From NCBI GenBank assembly GCA_034933245.1, contig JAYFNX010000057.1, positions 1 to 23,010 on the forward strand: 23,010 nt of DNA, given 5' to 3'. Positions 6,472 to 12,660 of this stretch are shown in pieces. Each line of letters starts with the position of its first letter. Within the stretch, counting starts at the first letter, position 1. Below the pieces are notes generated by a model. That model saw nothing but the letters and a program-made list of their open reading frames with translations, did no database searches and was not told the origin of the DNA. A program made the position numbers and the translations under genes. Origin of the DNA: Pelethousia sp034933245 (GTDB lineage Bacteria > Bacillota > Clostridia > Christensenellales > CAG-138).

Positions 6472-7161
6472 ATGAAACACGGCAAGAAATACCAGGATAG
6501 CGTAAAATCCTTCAGCAAGCAAAAGCTGTATGATCCCCGGGAGGGCCTGGAGGTTCTTCTTTCCACCGCCAAGGCCAAGTTTGACGAAACCATCGAGGTT
6601 TCCGCCCGTTTGGGCGTTGACCCCCGCCATGCGGACCAACAGGTGCGCGGCGCGGTGATTTTGCCCCACGGCACTGGCAAAAAGGTTCGCGTGCTGGTCT
6701 TCGCAAAAGCGGAAAAGGCCACGGAGGCCAAAGAAGCCGGCGCGGATTTTGTGGGCGACGAGGATATGATCAAGAAGATCCAGACGGAGAATTGGTTCGA
6801 TTTCGATGTGGCCGTGGCCACGCCGGATATGATGGGCCTTGTGGGCCGCATCGCTCGCGTGCTGGGTCCTAAGGGACTCATGCCCAACCCCAAGAGCGGA
6901 ACCGTAACCATGGACGTGGCCAAGGCCATTGCGGAGATCAAAGCCGGTAAGGTGGAATACCGCGTTGATAAGACGTCCATCGTGCATGTACCCGTGGGCA
7001 AGGCATCCTTTGGCGTAGATAAACTGGAGGAGAACCTGAACACCCTCATGGACGCCATCATCAAGGCAAAGCCCGTTTCTTCCAAGGGTACGTACATTAA
7101 GAGCCTGGTGATTTCCACTACCATGGGCCCCGGCGTGCGCTTTAACGCTCTTAAATTCTAA
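6472..7161 (+). CDS. rplA: 50S ribosomal protein L1
   Basis: L1 binds the mobile L1 stalk of 23S rRNA near the E site and usually represses its own operon by binding the rplK leader. The 229-residue product shows the family blocks GAVILPHGTGKKVRVLVFAK (residues 62-81), GADFVGDEDMIKKIQ and the signature KGLMPNPKSGTVT. AAGGAGG precedes the ATG. It is the last gene before a new promoter for rplJ. Confidence 0.98.
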   Translation: MKHGKKYQDSVKSFSKQKLYDPREGLEVLLSTAKAKFDETIEVSARLGVDPRHADQQVRGAVILPHGTGKKVRVLVFAKAEKATEAKEAGADFVGDEDMIKKIQTENWFDFDVAVATPDMMGLVGRIARVLGPKGLMPNPKSGTVTMDVAKAIAEIKAGKVEYRVDKTSIVHVPVGKASFGVDKLEENLNTLMDAIIKAKPVSSKGTYIKSLVISTTMGPGVRFNALKF

Positions 7162-7171
7162 GCATTCCCTG

Positions 7172-7200
7172 TTGACAAGCACGGGGCGGTCTGTTATACT
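7172..7200 (+). promoter_or_regulatory. Promoter of rplJ-rplL
   Basis: A perfect TTGACA (7172-7177), a 17-base spacer and TATACT (7195-7200). It starts 10 bases after the rplA stop codon, so rplJL can be expressed separately from rplKA. Confidence 0.85.
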
Positions 7201-7208
7201 GCCCCGTG
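7180..7208. repeat. Inverted repeat flanking the rplJ -10 box
   Basis: CACGGGGC (7180-7187) and GCCCCGTG (7201-7208) are exact inverted copies separated by 13 bases that contain the -10 element. In read-through RNA from rplA it would form an 8-bp hairpin, followed six bases later by seven T. It could be an operator, or a weak terminator for rplA embedded in the next promoter. Confidence 0.55.
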
Positions 7209-7209
7209 G

Positions 7210-7297
7210 AACCATTTTTTTGCCAAAGACAGCCGGTGGCCCTTCGGGGCGTAAAACCTGCCGAGGCGCATGAGAACATTTTTTATTAGATGGATCT
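7210..7297 (+). ncRNA. L10 leader (ribosomal protein autoregulatory leader)
   Basis: The leader of rplJ contains the conserved L10-leader elements GCCAAAGACAGC (7222-7233) and CCTGCCGAGGCG (7257-7268). They flank a GCCC-TTCG-GGGC tetraloop hairpin (7239-7250). In Firmicutes the L10(L12)4 complex binds this RNA, a mimic of its 23S rRNA site, and favours termination at the following attenuator. Position between promoter and attenuator agrees. Confidence 0.85.
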
Positions 7298-7335
7298 CGG
7301 CTCTTTGTCTTTGTGCAAAGAGCCGTTTATTTTTC
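7298..7335 (+). terminator. Attenuator terminator of rplJL
   Basis: CGGCTCTTTG (7298-7307) and CAAAGAGCCG (7316-7325) form a 10-bp stem with an 8-base loop, followed by TTTATTTTTCT. It lies just before the rplJ ribosome binding site and is the termination part of the L10 attenuation system. Confidence 0.88.
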
Positions 7336-7355
7336 TCAAGGAGGTGAACAACCAA

Positions 7356-7874
7356 ATGGCAAACATCAAGAACATCGAGATGAAAGCCCAGCAGGTTGCC
7401 GAAGTCCAGGAAAAACTGCAAAAGGCGCAGAGCGTTGTGGTCTTTGATTACCGCGGCCTCTCCGTGGGCGAGGTTACCGAGCTCCGTAGCGAGATGCGCA
7501 AGCAGGGCGTGGAGTATCTGGTGTTGAAGAACGCCATCGTGGAACGCGCCGCGCAGGCAGCGGAAATCGGCGATTCGTTCTTTAGCTATCTCAAGGGCCC
7601 CTCTGCCTTTGCTTTCGGCTATGCAGACGCTGTTGCGCCCGCCAAGATCCTGAAGGACAGCATCAAGAAGTACAAGAAGTGTGAGATCAAAGGCGGTATC
7701 GTGAACGGTGCCGTGTCCGATGCGGTGGCTATGAACACCCTGGCCGATCTGCCCTCCCGGGAAGTGCTTATTTCCCGCTTGCTTGGCAGCATGATGTCCC
7801 CCATCTCCGGCCTGGCCATCGCCCTGGATCAGATCGTCAAGAAGAACGGCGCAGAGGCCGCCGCCGAAGCCTAA
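7356..7874 (+). CDS. rplJ: 50S ribosomal protein L10
   Basis: L10 anchors the L7/L12 dimers to the ribosome stalk. The 172-residue product starts MANIKNIEMKAQQVAEVQEK and has the N-terminal rRNA-binding domain with VVVFDYRGLSVGEVTELR and the C-terminal helix LLGSMMSPISGLAIALDQIV that carries L12 dimers. The ATG at 7356 has an ideal AAGGAGGTGA site; an in-frame start at 7290 would run through the attenuator hairpin and is rejected. rplL follows after 33 bases. Confidence 0.98.
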   Translation: MANIKNIEMKAQQVAEVQEKLQKAQSVVVFDYRGLSVGEVTELRSEMRKQGVEYLVLKNAIVERAAQAAEIGDSFFSYLKGPSAFAFGYADAVAPAKILKDSIKKYKKCEIKGGIVNGAVSDAVAMNTLADLPSREVLISRLLGSMMSPISGLAIALDQIVKKNGAEAAAEA

Positions 7875-7907
7875 CCCAATCCAACATACGAATAGGAGGA
7901 TATTACC

Positions 7908-8282
7908 ATGGCATTTAATAAAGAGCAATTTATCGAAGAAATCAAGAACATGACCGTTCTGGAGCTGGCCGAGCTGGTCAAGGCCGTTGAAGAGGAATTC
8001 GGCGTATCCGCCGCCGCTACCGCCGTAGCCGTGGCCGCTCCCGCCGGCGCTGCCGAGGCTGCCGAGGAGAAGACCGAGTTTGACGTAATCCTCAAGACCA
8101 TTGGCTCTGAAAAGATCAAGGTCATCAAGGTTGTGCGCGAGCTGACCGGCCTGGGCCTCAAGGAAGCAAAAGACCTGGTAGACAACGCTCCCAAGCCCAT
8201 CAAAGAAGCCATCCCCAAGGACGAGGCCGAAAAGATCGCCGCCGCTTTCAAGGAAGTTGGCGCCGAAGCGGAAATCAAATAA
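7908..8282 (+). CDS. rplL: 50S ribosomal protein L7/L12
   Basis: L7/L12 recruits translation GTPases such as EF-Tu and EF-G. The 124-residue acidic protein has the N-terminal dimerisation helices with MTVLELAELVKAVEEEFGVS, an alanine-rich hinge (about residues 37-55) and the C-terminal domain with KIKVIKVVRELTGLGLKEAKDLVD. AGGAGGA precedes the ATG. It is the last gene of the ribosomal cluster: a strong terminator follows 16 bases later and rpoB is absent. Confidence 0.98.
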   Translation: MAFNKEQFIEEIKNMTVLELAELVKAVEEEFGVSAAATAVAVAAPAGAAEAAEEKTEFDVILKTIGSEKIKVIKVVRELTGLGLKEAKDLVDNAPKPIKEAIPKDEAEKIAAAFKEVGAEAEIK

Positions 8283-8298
8283 GACTGTATCGTCTTTC

Positions 8299-8324
8299 AA
8301 AAAAGTGCCGTACGGCACTTTTTT
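8299..8324. terminator. Perfect palindromic terminator after rplL
   Basis: A perfect 26-base palindrome: six A, GTGCCGT and its mirror image ending in six T. The stem core is AGTGCC/GGCACT with a very short loop. It terminates the rplJL transcript and would also act on the opposite strand. Confidence 0.92.
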
Positions 8325-8340
8325 GCGTTGTGATAAAAGC

Positions 8341-8560
8341 AACCACCAGCTCTGCTGGTGAGAATAAAAATGCGTTAGCTAACAGCAGTGAGCGAAGCGA
8401 ACGACAATTAGATTGGCTGGCTTAAAGCTGAGAACTATGGGAAAACGACGGGTTTACCAATAGTGGGGCAATTGACGGAATAATCCGTGCGTCTTGAGAC
8501 ACCGCCGGTAAGATGCCCTTTTAGGGCTGGTGCATACCACCAGTTTAACTGGTGGTTTTG
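8341..8560 (+). mobile_element. Palindrome-bounded noncoding element, IS200/IS605-like ends (candidate)
   Basis: This stretch codes for no convincing protein but is dense in structure. The left boundary hairpin is CACCAGC-TCT-GCTGGTG (8344-8360). The right one is a 9-bp stem ACCACCAGT/ACTGGTGGT with loop TTA (8536-8556). The outer arms AACCACCAG and CTGGTGGTT are also inverted copies of each other. Inside are GTTAGCTAAC (8374-8383), ACGGA-ATAA-TCCGT (8474-8487), GTCTTGAGAC (8491-8500), and a nested pair CACC/GGTG around GCCC-TTTTA-GGGC (8515-8527). Subterminal hairpins without a transposase gene are typical of nonautonomous relatives of IS200/IS605 elements, and I have an impression of similar sequences in other gut Firmicutes, which I cannot verify here. 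It could alternatively be a structured RNA. Strand and exact ends are uncertain. Confidence 0.5.
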
Positions 8561-8582
8561 ATTGAACGATCCTTTTTGTTTT

Positions 8583-8620
8583 GGCCGGCCTTCATCGTTG
8601 CAACAGCTTGAAGGCTGGCC
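8583..8620. other. Long hairpin downstream of the ABC-F gene
   Basis: GGCCGGCCTTC (8583-8593) pairs with GAAGGCTGGCC (8610-8620), 11 positions with one mismatch, and the loop contains the palindrome GTTGCAAC. On the minus strand it follows the ABC-F gene by about 50 bases, but the next bases are A-rich rather than T-rich, so it is not a standard terminator. It may mark the 3' end by another route. Confidence 0.4.
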
Positions 8621-8669
8621 GCCGGCTCTCCGTGCAAGGCCCGTTTTTCCCTGTGCTTCGCTTATGGGT

Positions 8670-10163
8670 TTATCCTTTGCCCATCCAAATCTCCTCGGTG
8701 GCAATGGCGCGCAGAAACGCGCCGTCATGCTCCACAAACAGCAGGGTGGGGCAAAACCCCAAAATCAGTTCCTCCAACTGCACGCGCGAAAACAGATCGA
8801 TGTATCCCAGCGGCTCATCCCAAAGGTAAGCATGGGCATCCTGGCTAAGGCTTTGGGCCAGAAGCACCTTCTTTTTCTGTCCCTGGCTGTATCCCTCCAT
8901 ATCCCGCTCAAAAAGTGCCCGCTCAAAATCCAGCTTTCGAAGGATCGTTAAGAACCTGGTTTGATCCAATCCTAACGCGCGGGCATAGTCCAAGGGCTTC
9001 CCCGTTAGGCCATCGGTACGCTGGGGCACATACGACAAAAGTAACCCGCTGCCCAGCCGCACCCTTCCCGCATGCGGAACCGCTTTCCCGGCGAGAAGTT
9101 GGAGCAAGCTGGTTTTTCCAGCGCCGTTTCCGCCCCGCAGGGCAAGGCGGGCGCCGTTATGCAAGGCAAAGGAGACAGCCGCAAGGGGAGCAGCCCCCGG
9201 GTAGCATATGGACACGCCTTCCACCCGTAGGAGCGTATCGCTTCGATACCGAAGCGGCGTAAGTTTGAGAGGGTCTGCCCGCTCGATATCCTTCAGAAGG
9301 GCTGCTTTTTCCTTTGCGGCGGCCCGTTTCCGCGCCTCGATGGATTGGGCTCGTTGCATCATTTTGGCGGATTTGTGCCCGATATACCCCTTATCCGGCC
9401 TTAAGCCCGAATTGCGCGTTCCCTGTTTGCTGGCTTCCACCTTATCGGACCAGGTTGCCGTGCGGCTGGCTGCTTGGTTCAGCCTGCCGATTTCCCGCAT
9501 AAGCCGCTGATTTTCCGCCTGCTCCGCCCGGTCTCTGGCCTGTTTTTCCGCATGCCAAATGGCGAAATTGCCGTTGCAAATTTCCGGGCCCGTTTTATTT
9601 AACGCCAAAATATGGTCAACGCATCCATCCAAGAAATCCCGATCGTGGGAAACCAGCAGAAAACCCTGCTTGCAGGATAGATACTTGCTTACGCATTGCC
9701 TTGCTTCCAGATCCAAATGGGCGGTAGGCTCATCCAGCAAAGGATATACGCCATTCTGTAGGAAAAGCGAAATCAGCAACACCTTTACCCTTTCCCCGCC
9801 GGATAGCGTATAAAACGGCCGGGAAATCACGCTTTCGGCTAAGCCCAGCAGCCTCGCCTCCCGTTCGATTTCCCAATCCTGTGCCTGTGGCGCCAAAGCC
9901 CGGAGAATCTCCCTGGTAATCGCGCTTTCCTGCTCCACCGGCGGCGGGAAGGCCCCCGGACGCAGGCCAGGCGCCCGCACGCGCCCCTTGTTGGGTTTGA
10001 GCTGTCCGCTCATAAGCCCCAGCAGCGTGCTTTTCCCTCTGCCGTTTCGTCCCACGAGCCCAAGCCGCCAGTTGCTATCCAGCCGAAGATTGAGCCCCTC
10101 AAACACGGTTTCGGGACTGCTCGCGTAGCCAAATGTTAAGTTTTCGATTTCGATTAGAGACAT
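8670..10163 (-). CDS. ABC-F ribosomal protection protein, Lsa-like
   Basis: ABC-F proteins bind the ribosomal E site and dislodge antibiotics or rescue stalled ribosomes; Lsa-type members give resistance to lincosamides, streptogramin A and pleuromutilins. The 497-residue product has two ATPase domains and no membrane segments. Domain 1 has GRNGRGKS (38-45), signature LSGGE (120-124), Walker B PLLDE (141-145) and H173. The inter-domain linker spans about 205-300, with the helical HKSAKMMQRAQSIEARKR stretch. Domain 2 has GGNGAGKT (344-351), YSQGQ (425-429), YLWDE (446-450) and H479. The start MSLIEIENLTFGY, the length and the WDEPLGYIDLFSR segment match the Lsa/Vga resistance branch rather than the housekeeping EttA or Uup branch. 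ATG 10163 has AAAGGAG, itself locked in a leader hairpin. Actual resistance is inferred, not shown. Confidence 0.92.
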   Translation of the reverse strand: MSLIEIENLTFGYASSPETVFEGLNLRLDSNWRLGLVGRNGRGKSTLLGLMSGQLKPNKGRVRAPGLRPGAFPPPVEQESAITREILRALAPQAQDWEIEREARLLGLAESVISRPFYTLSGGERVKVLLISLFLQNGVYPLLDEPTAHLDLEARQCVSKYLSCKQGFLLVSHDRDFLDGCVDHILALNKTGPEICNGNFAIWHAEKQARDRAEQAENQRLMREIGRLNQAASRTATWSDKVEASKQGTRNSGLRPDKGYIGHKSAKMMQRAQSIEARKRAAAKEKAALLKDIERADPLKLTPLRYRSDTLLRVEGVSICYPGAAPLAAVSFALHNGARLALRGGNGAGKTSLLQLLAGKAVPHAGRVRLGSGLLLSYVPQRTDGLTGKPLDYARALGLDQTRFLTILRKLDFERALFERDMEGYSQGQKKKVLLAQSLSQDAHAYLWDEPLGYIDLFSRVQLEELILGFCPTLLFVEHDGAFLRAIATEEIWMGKG

Positions 10164-10214
10164 AAAAAATGCTCCTTTCCGCAGGAAGCAGCACAATTCC
10201 CCGCGGCGGAGCAT
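10164..10214 (-). terminator. Attenuator hairpin covering the ABC-F ribosome binding site
   Basis: On the minus strand ATGCTCC (10214-10208) pairs with GGAGCAT (10175-10169), continued by CCGC/GCGG (10206-10203 with 10182-10179). The hairpin is directly followed by the T-run that touches the start codon. The 3' arm contains the AGGAG ribosome binding site. It can therefore act as a transcription terminator, a translation block, or both. Confidence 0.7.
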
Positions 10215-10336
10215 AGGGGTAACAACCCCGGCAACAACCAAAGGCGGCGAATGAAACAACCATCCTGCTAGGTCTTGGTATGGCAATGCAAGGGCTGTGC
10301 CCCACGCCGCGCATGCCGGGAACCAAAGCAAGATGT

Positions 10337-10345
10337 TTATTTCAT
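10337..10345 (-). CDS. Two-codon leader ORF (Met-Lys-stop), candidate
   Basis: On the minus strand ATG AAA TAA is preceded by GAGGTGA (10356-10350), a 7-base match to the anti-Shine-Dalgarno sequence, 4 bases from the ATG. It lies about 25 bases after the predicted transcript start and 174 bases before the ABC-F gene. A strong ribosome binding site in front of such a tiny ORF is hard to explain unless it is a sensor for slowed ribosomes. Short leader ORFs are established regulators of ABC-F and erm genes; this particular one is inference. Confidence 0.45.
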   Translation of the reverse strand: MK

Positions 10346-10377
10346 TTTCTCACCTCAAATCTCTTTTTCTTATGCAA

Positions 10378-10407
10378 ACGATAGCATATGCTTCCCTTTT
10401 GTGTCAA
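10378..10407 (-). promoter_or_regulatory. Promoter of the ABC-F gene
   Basis: On the minus strand a perfect TTGACA (10407-10402), an 18-base spacer and TATCGT (10383-10378). The predicted start near 10371 gives a leader of roughly 205 bases. The promoter diverges from the CPBP promoter, with the two -35 boxes 36 bases apart. Confidence 0.6.
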
Positions 10408-10421
10408 TCTTATAAAGCTAT

Positions 10422-10492
10422 TTCGAATATCATCAAAATTGTGTTGACAGAGAACAATCCGCTGCATATACTATGTTTAGATAAATTTCGAA
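10422..10492. promoter_or_regulatory. Two TTCGAA palindromes around the CPBP promoter (possible operator pair)
   Basis: TATTTCGAATAT lies at 10420-10431 and AAATTTCGAAAG at 10484-10495. Both centre on TTCGAA and are 65 bases apart start to start. One lies between the divergent -35 boxes, the other between the CPBP -10 box and its start codon. An SdpR-type repressor encoded in the operon is a natural candidate to bind them; its real site is unknown. Confidence 0.35.
10444..10472 (+). promoter_or_regulatory. Promoter of the CPBP-sdpR-sdpI operon
   Basis: A perfect TTGACA (10444-10449), a 17-base spacer and TATACT (10467-10472), with the start codon about 25 bases after the predicted transcript start. 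Confidence 0.85.
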
Positions 10493-10503
10493 AGAGGTAC
10501 TTT

Positions 10504-11400
10504 ATGCTGGAAAAAAAGCGCATTTGGATTTTCGTAGCCCTTTCCTACGGCCTGGCCTGGATTCCAGGGCTTATCCTATATCTTACGGGCATGCGTTATG
10601 GGGATGCTTTAAGCGGCATTTGGATTTCCAGTTGTATGCTTATGCCCGCCATCGCCTCCATTCTAACCCGCGCCTTCACAAAGGAAGGCTTTCGCAAGAT
10701 GGGCTGGCGGCCGGGCTTTGGAAATGGCGGCTGGAAATGGTACCTGGCAGCGTTTTTTGCGCCTGCCCTGCTCATGCTTCTTGGAGCCGCGGCTTATTTT
10801 TTGGTTTTCCCCGGCCGTTTCGATCCTAGCGGCGGCCGTATGGCGCAGGTTTTAATGCAGGCGGGCCTTCCTCAGGCCCAGATTCCCCTGGTGGTAACCA
10901 TTCAACTCGTTCAAGGCTTCTTGCTGGGGCCAATTATCAACGTTCCATTTACGTTGGGGGAAGAACTGGGCTGGCGGGTCTATCTTTTGCCCAAGGCAGC
11001 AAGCCTATACGGCCGCCGAAAGGCCATTTTGCTTTCCGGCCTGGTCTGGGGTGTGTGGCACGCCCCCATGATCGCTATGGGGCACAATTATGGAACGGGG
11101 TATTGGGGCTGGCCTGTGCTTGGCATTCTAGCCATGGTGGTTTTCTGCCTGGCCATCGGCTCTTTTGAAGCGCTGCTTACCTTCCGCACCCAAAGCGTTT
11201 GGCCCGCTGCCATAGCCCACAGCGGTCTAAATGCCATCGCCGCCCTGCCCATCTACTTTGCTTTCGGAGAGAACAGCCCCTTCGTCGGCCCCATGCTTAC
11301 CGGTATTTTGGGCGGTTGGGCGATGCTCGTGCTGGGCGTCGTTTGTTACCTGCGCTGTGGAAAGGAGTGCGGAGCAGATGTCCCTCAAGGAGACGTTTAA
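10504..11400 (+). CDS. CPBP family intramembrane glutamic endopeptidase
   Basis: CPBP (Abi/CAAX) proteins are membrane-embedded proteases related to Rce1; bacterial members are often tied to bacteriocin processing or self-immunity. The 298-residue product has about eight hydrophobic segments and all three active-site motifs: EELGWR (E153, E154, R158), VWGVWHAP (H186) and AHSGLN (H239, N243). The catalytic set is thus complete. The ATG at 10504 has AGAGG 8 bases upstream. It heads an operon: the next gene starts 23 bases inside its 3' end. Substrate is unknown; the SdpR/SdpI neighbours point to peptide-toxin immunity or signalling. Confidence 0.9.
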   Translation: MLEKKRIWIFVALSYGLAWIPGLILYLTGMRYGDALSGIWISSCMLMPAIASILTRAFTKEGFRKMGWRPGFGNGGWKWYLAAFFAPALLMLLGAAAYFLVFPGRFDPSGGRMAQVLMQAGLPQAQIPLVVTIQLVQGFLLGPIINVPFTLGEELGWRVYLLPKAASLYGRRKAILLSGLVWGVWHAPMIAMGHNYGTGYWGWPVLGILAMVVFCLAIGSFEALLTFRTQSVWPAAIAHSGLNAIAALPIYFAFGENSPFVGPMLTGILGGWAMLVLGVVCYLRCGKECGADVPQGDV

Positions 11401-11659
11401 GGCCCTGGGGGATCCGGTTCGCCGGGAAATTCTAGAAATGCTTAAGGGCGGTGCCATGCGGGCCGGGGATATCGCTGCTTGTTTTGAAATGAGTCAGGCC
11501 ACGGTGAGCTACCACCTTTCTCAGCTCAAAAAAGCGGACCTTGTGCGGGAAACAAAACAAAAGAATTATATATATTACGAACTGAACGCTTCGGTTTTTG
11601 AAGAAATATTGCTTTGGATTAAGAGTTTTGCTGGAGGAACCGACGATGAAGAAGCTTAA
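11378..11659 (+). CDS. sdpR: SdpR-type ArsR-family autorepressor
   Basis: The 93-residue winged-helix protein starts MSLKETFKALGDPVRREILEML. Its recognition region is AGDIAACFEMSQATVSYHLSQLKKADLV (about residues 26-53), followed by the wing KQKNYIYYELN and the helix EEILLWIKSF. This closely follows SdpR, the autorepressor that in Bacillus subtilis controls its operon with SdpI. There are no cysteine metal-binding motifs, which argues against a metal sensor. The ATG at 11378 follows AAAGGAG and overlaps the CPBP gene by 23 bases; its own end overlaps sdpI by 14 bases, so the three are translationally linked. It probably represses the promoter at 10444-10472. Confidence 0.88.
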   Translation: MSLKETFKALGDPVRREILEMLKGGAMRAGDIAACFEMSQATVSYHLSQLKKADLVRETKQKNYIYYELNASVFEEILLWIKSFAGGTDDEEA

Positions 11660-12275
11660 CCACACCGTTTTTATTACAACCTGCCTTTGCCTGCTGCCTC
11701 TTTTTGCCGCCTTGCTGCTTTGGGACAGGATGCCCGACCAAGTGCCCATGCATTGGAACGCGGCGGGAGAGATAGATGGATATGGCTCCAAACCCCTAGC
11801 CCTTCTTGGGCTTCCCTGCATGATGGCGGGCTTGAACCTATTTCTCCATTTTATGTTGGATAAAGACCCGAAGACGGACAATATGTCCCGTGCGCTCAAG
11901 GGAATCAGCTATTGGCTGCTGCCGGCGCTCACCATTTTGCTCATGACCATCACGTACCTGGTCTCCCTGGGCATTCCGGTGCGGGTTGAAATTCTCGTGC
12001 CCCTGCTGGTTGGTGTGCTGTTTATCGCCATGGGCAATTACCTGCCAAAGTGCCGCCAGAATTACACCATGGGCATCAAAACCCCCTGGACGCTCAATAG
12101 CGAGGAGAATTGGGCCCGCACCCACCGTTTGGGGGGCTATTGCTTTATTCTGGGAGGTTTTCTTCTTATGCTCGGCACGCTGCTTAACCTTTGGTGGCTG
12201 CTCTTCCCCGTCCTACTTCTAACGGCGATTATTCCTTTGGTATATTCCTATTTGCTCTTTCGTAAGGGAATCTGA
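11646..12275 (+). CDS. sdpI: SdpI-family membrane immunity/signalling protein
   Basis: SdpI protects Bacillus subtilis against the SDP toxin and sequesters SdpR at the membrane when toxin is present. This 209-residue protein has the DUF1648 N-terminal part with the hallmark DQVPMHWNAAGEIDGYGSKP (residues 31-50) after helix 1, and about six membrane helices in all. In the C-terminal SdpI part the motif MGNYLPKCRQNYTMGIKTPW is followed by SEENWARTHRLGG. GGAGG precedes the ATG. No toxin genes sdpA, sdpB or sdpC are seen nearby, so it may protect against toxins from other cells. Confidence 0.92.
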   Translation: MKKLNHTVFITTCLCLLPLFAALLLWDRMPDQVPMHWNAAGEIDGYGSKPLALLGLPCMMAGLNLFLHFMLDKDPKTDNMSRALKGISYWLLPALTILLMTITYLVSLGIPVRVEILVPLLVGVLFIAMGNYLPKCRQNYTMGIKTPWTLNSEENWARTHRLGGYCFILGGFLLMLGTLLNLWWLLFPVLLLTAIIPLVYSYLLFRKGI

Positions 12276-12342
12276 CCACGCCGGCATGTATGTTCGGGTT
12301 TTAACAAAAGCTATCTAATAAACGAAAAGGAGATGGATTTCT

Positions 12343-12660
12343 ATGCTGTTTGTAACCACGGAAACGATTCCCGGGAAAAAGCTGGAGTTGCTTGGGCTTG
12401 TGGAAGGCGGCACCATTCAATCCAAAAACATTGGGTGGGATATCTCGCAGGGCTTAAAAACCATTGTGGGCGGAGAGCTTAAAGCCTATAATCAAATGAT
12501 GGAAACGGCAAGGGCCCTGGCTACGGAGCGTATGGAGGCGCAAGCCAAAGCCCTGGGGGCGGATGCGGTGGTATGCATGCGCTATGCCTCCACCTCCGTG
12601 ATGCAGGGCGCCGCGGAAATTTTGGTTTACGGCACTGCCGTGCGGTTCTTGCCCGATTAA
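12343..12660 (+). CDS. YbjQ / UPF0145 family protein
   Basis: The 105-residue protein belongs to the YbjQ (UPF0145) family, small cytoplasmic proteins that form beta-rich pentamers and are sometimes called heavy-metal-binding domain proteins, though function is not established. The family patterns VTTETIPGKKLELLGLVEGG at the start and ALGADAVVCMRYASTS near the end are present. AAAAGGAGATGG precedes the ATG. It starts 67 bases after sdpI without a clear terminator between, so it may be read from the same transcript. Its TAA stop overlaps the stop of the convergent YbaK gene through the shared bases TTAA. Confidence 0.88.
   Translation: MLFVTTETIPGKKLELLGLVEGGTIQSKNIGWDISQGLKTIVGGELKAYNQMMETARALATERMEAQAKALGADAVVCMRYASTSVMQGAAEILVYGTAVRFLPD

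Noticed and set aside
7194..8342. A 382-codon minus-strand frame opposite rplJ and rplL
   Set aside because: Antisense to two certain ribosomal protein genes and passing through the L10 attenuator.
8341..8560. Group I intron or IscB-associated guide RNA as a firm call
   Set aside because: I could not find group I core motifs, and the sequence does not clearly follow the guide RNAs I remember; only the palindromic ends are certain.
10099..10326. A longer leader peptide frame before the ABC-F gene
   Set aside because: Its ATG has no ribosome binding site and the frame overlaps the ABC-F start out of phase; the two-codon ORF upstream has a far better site.
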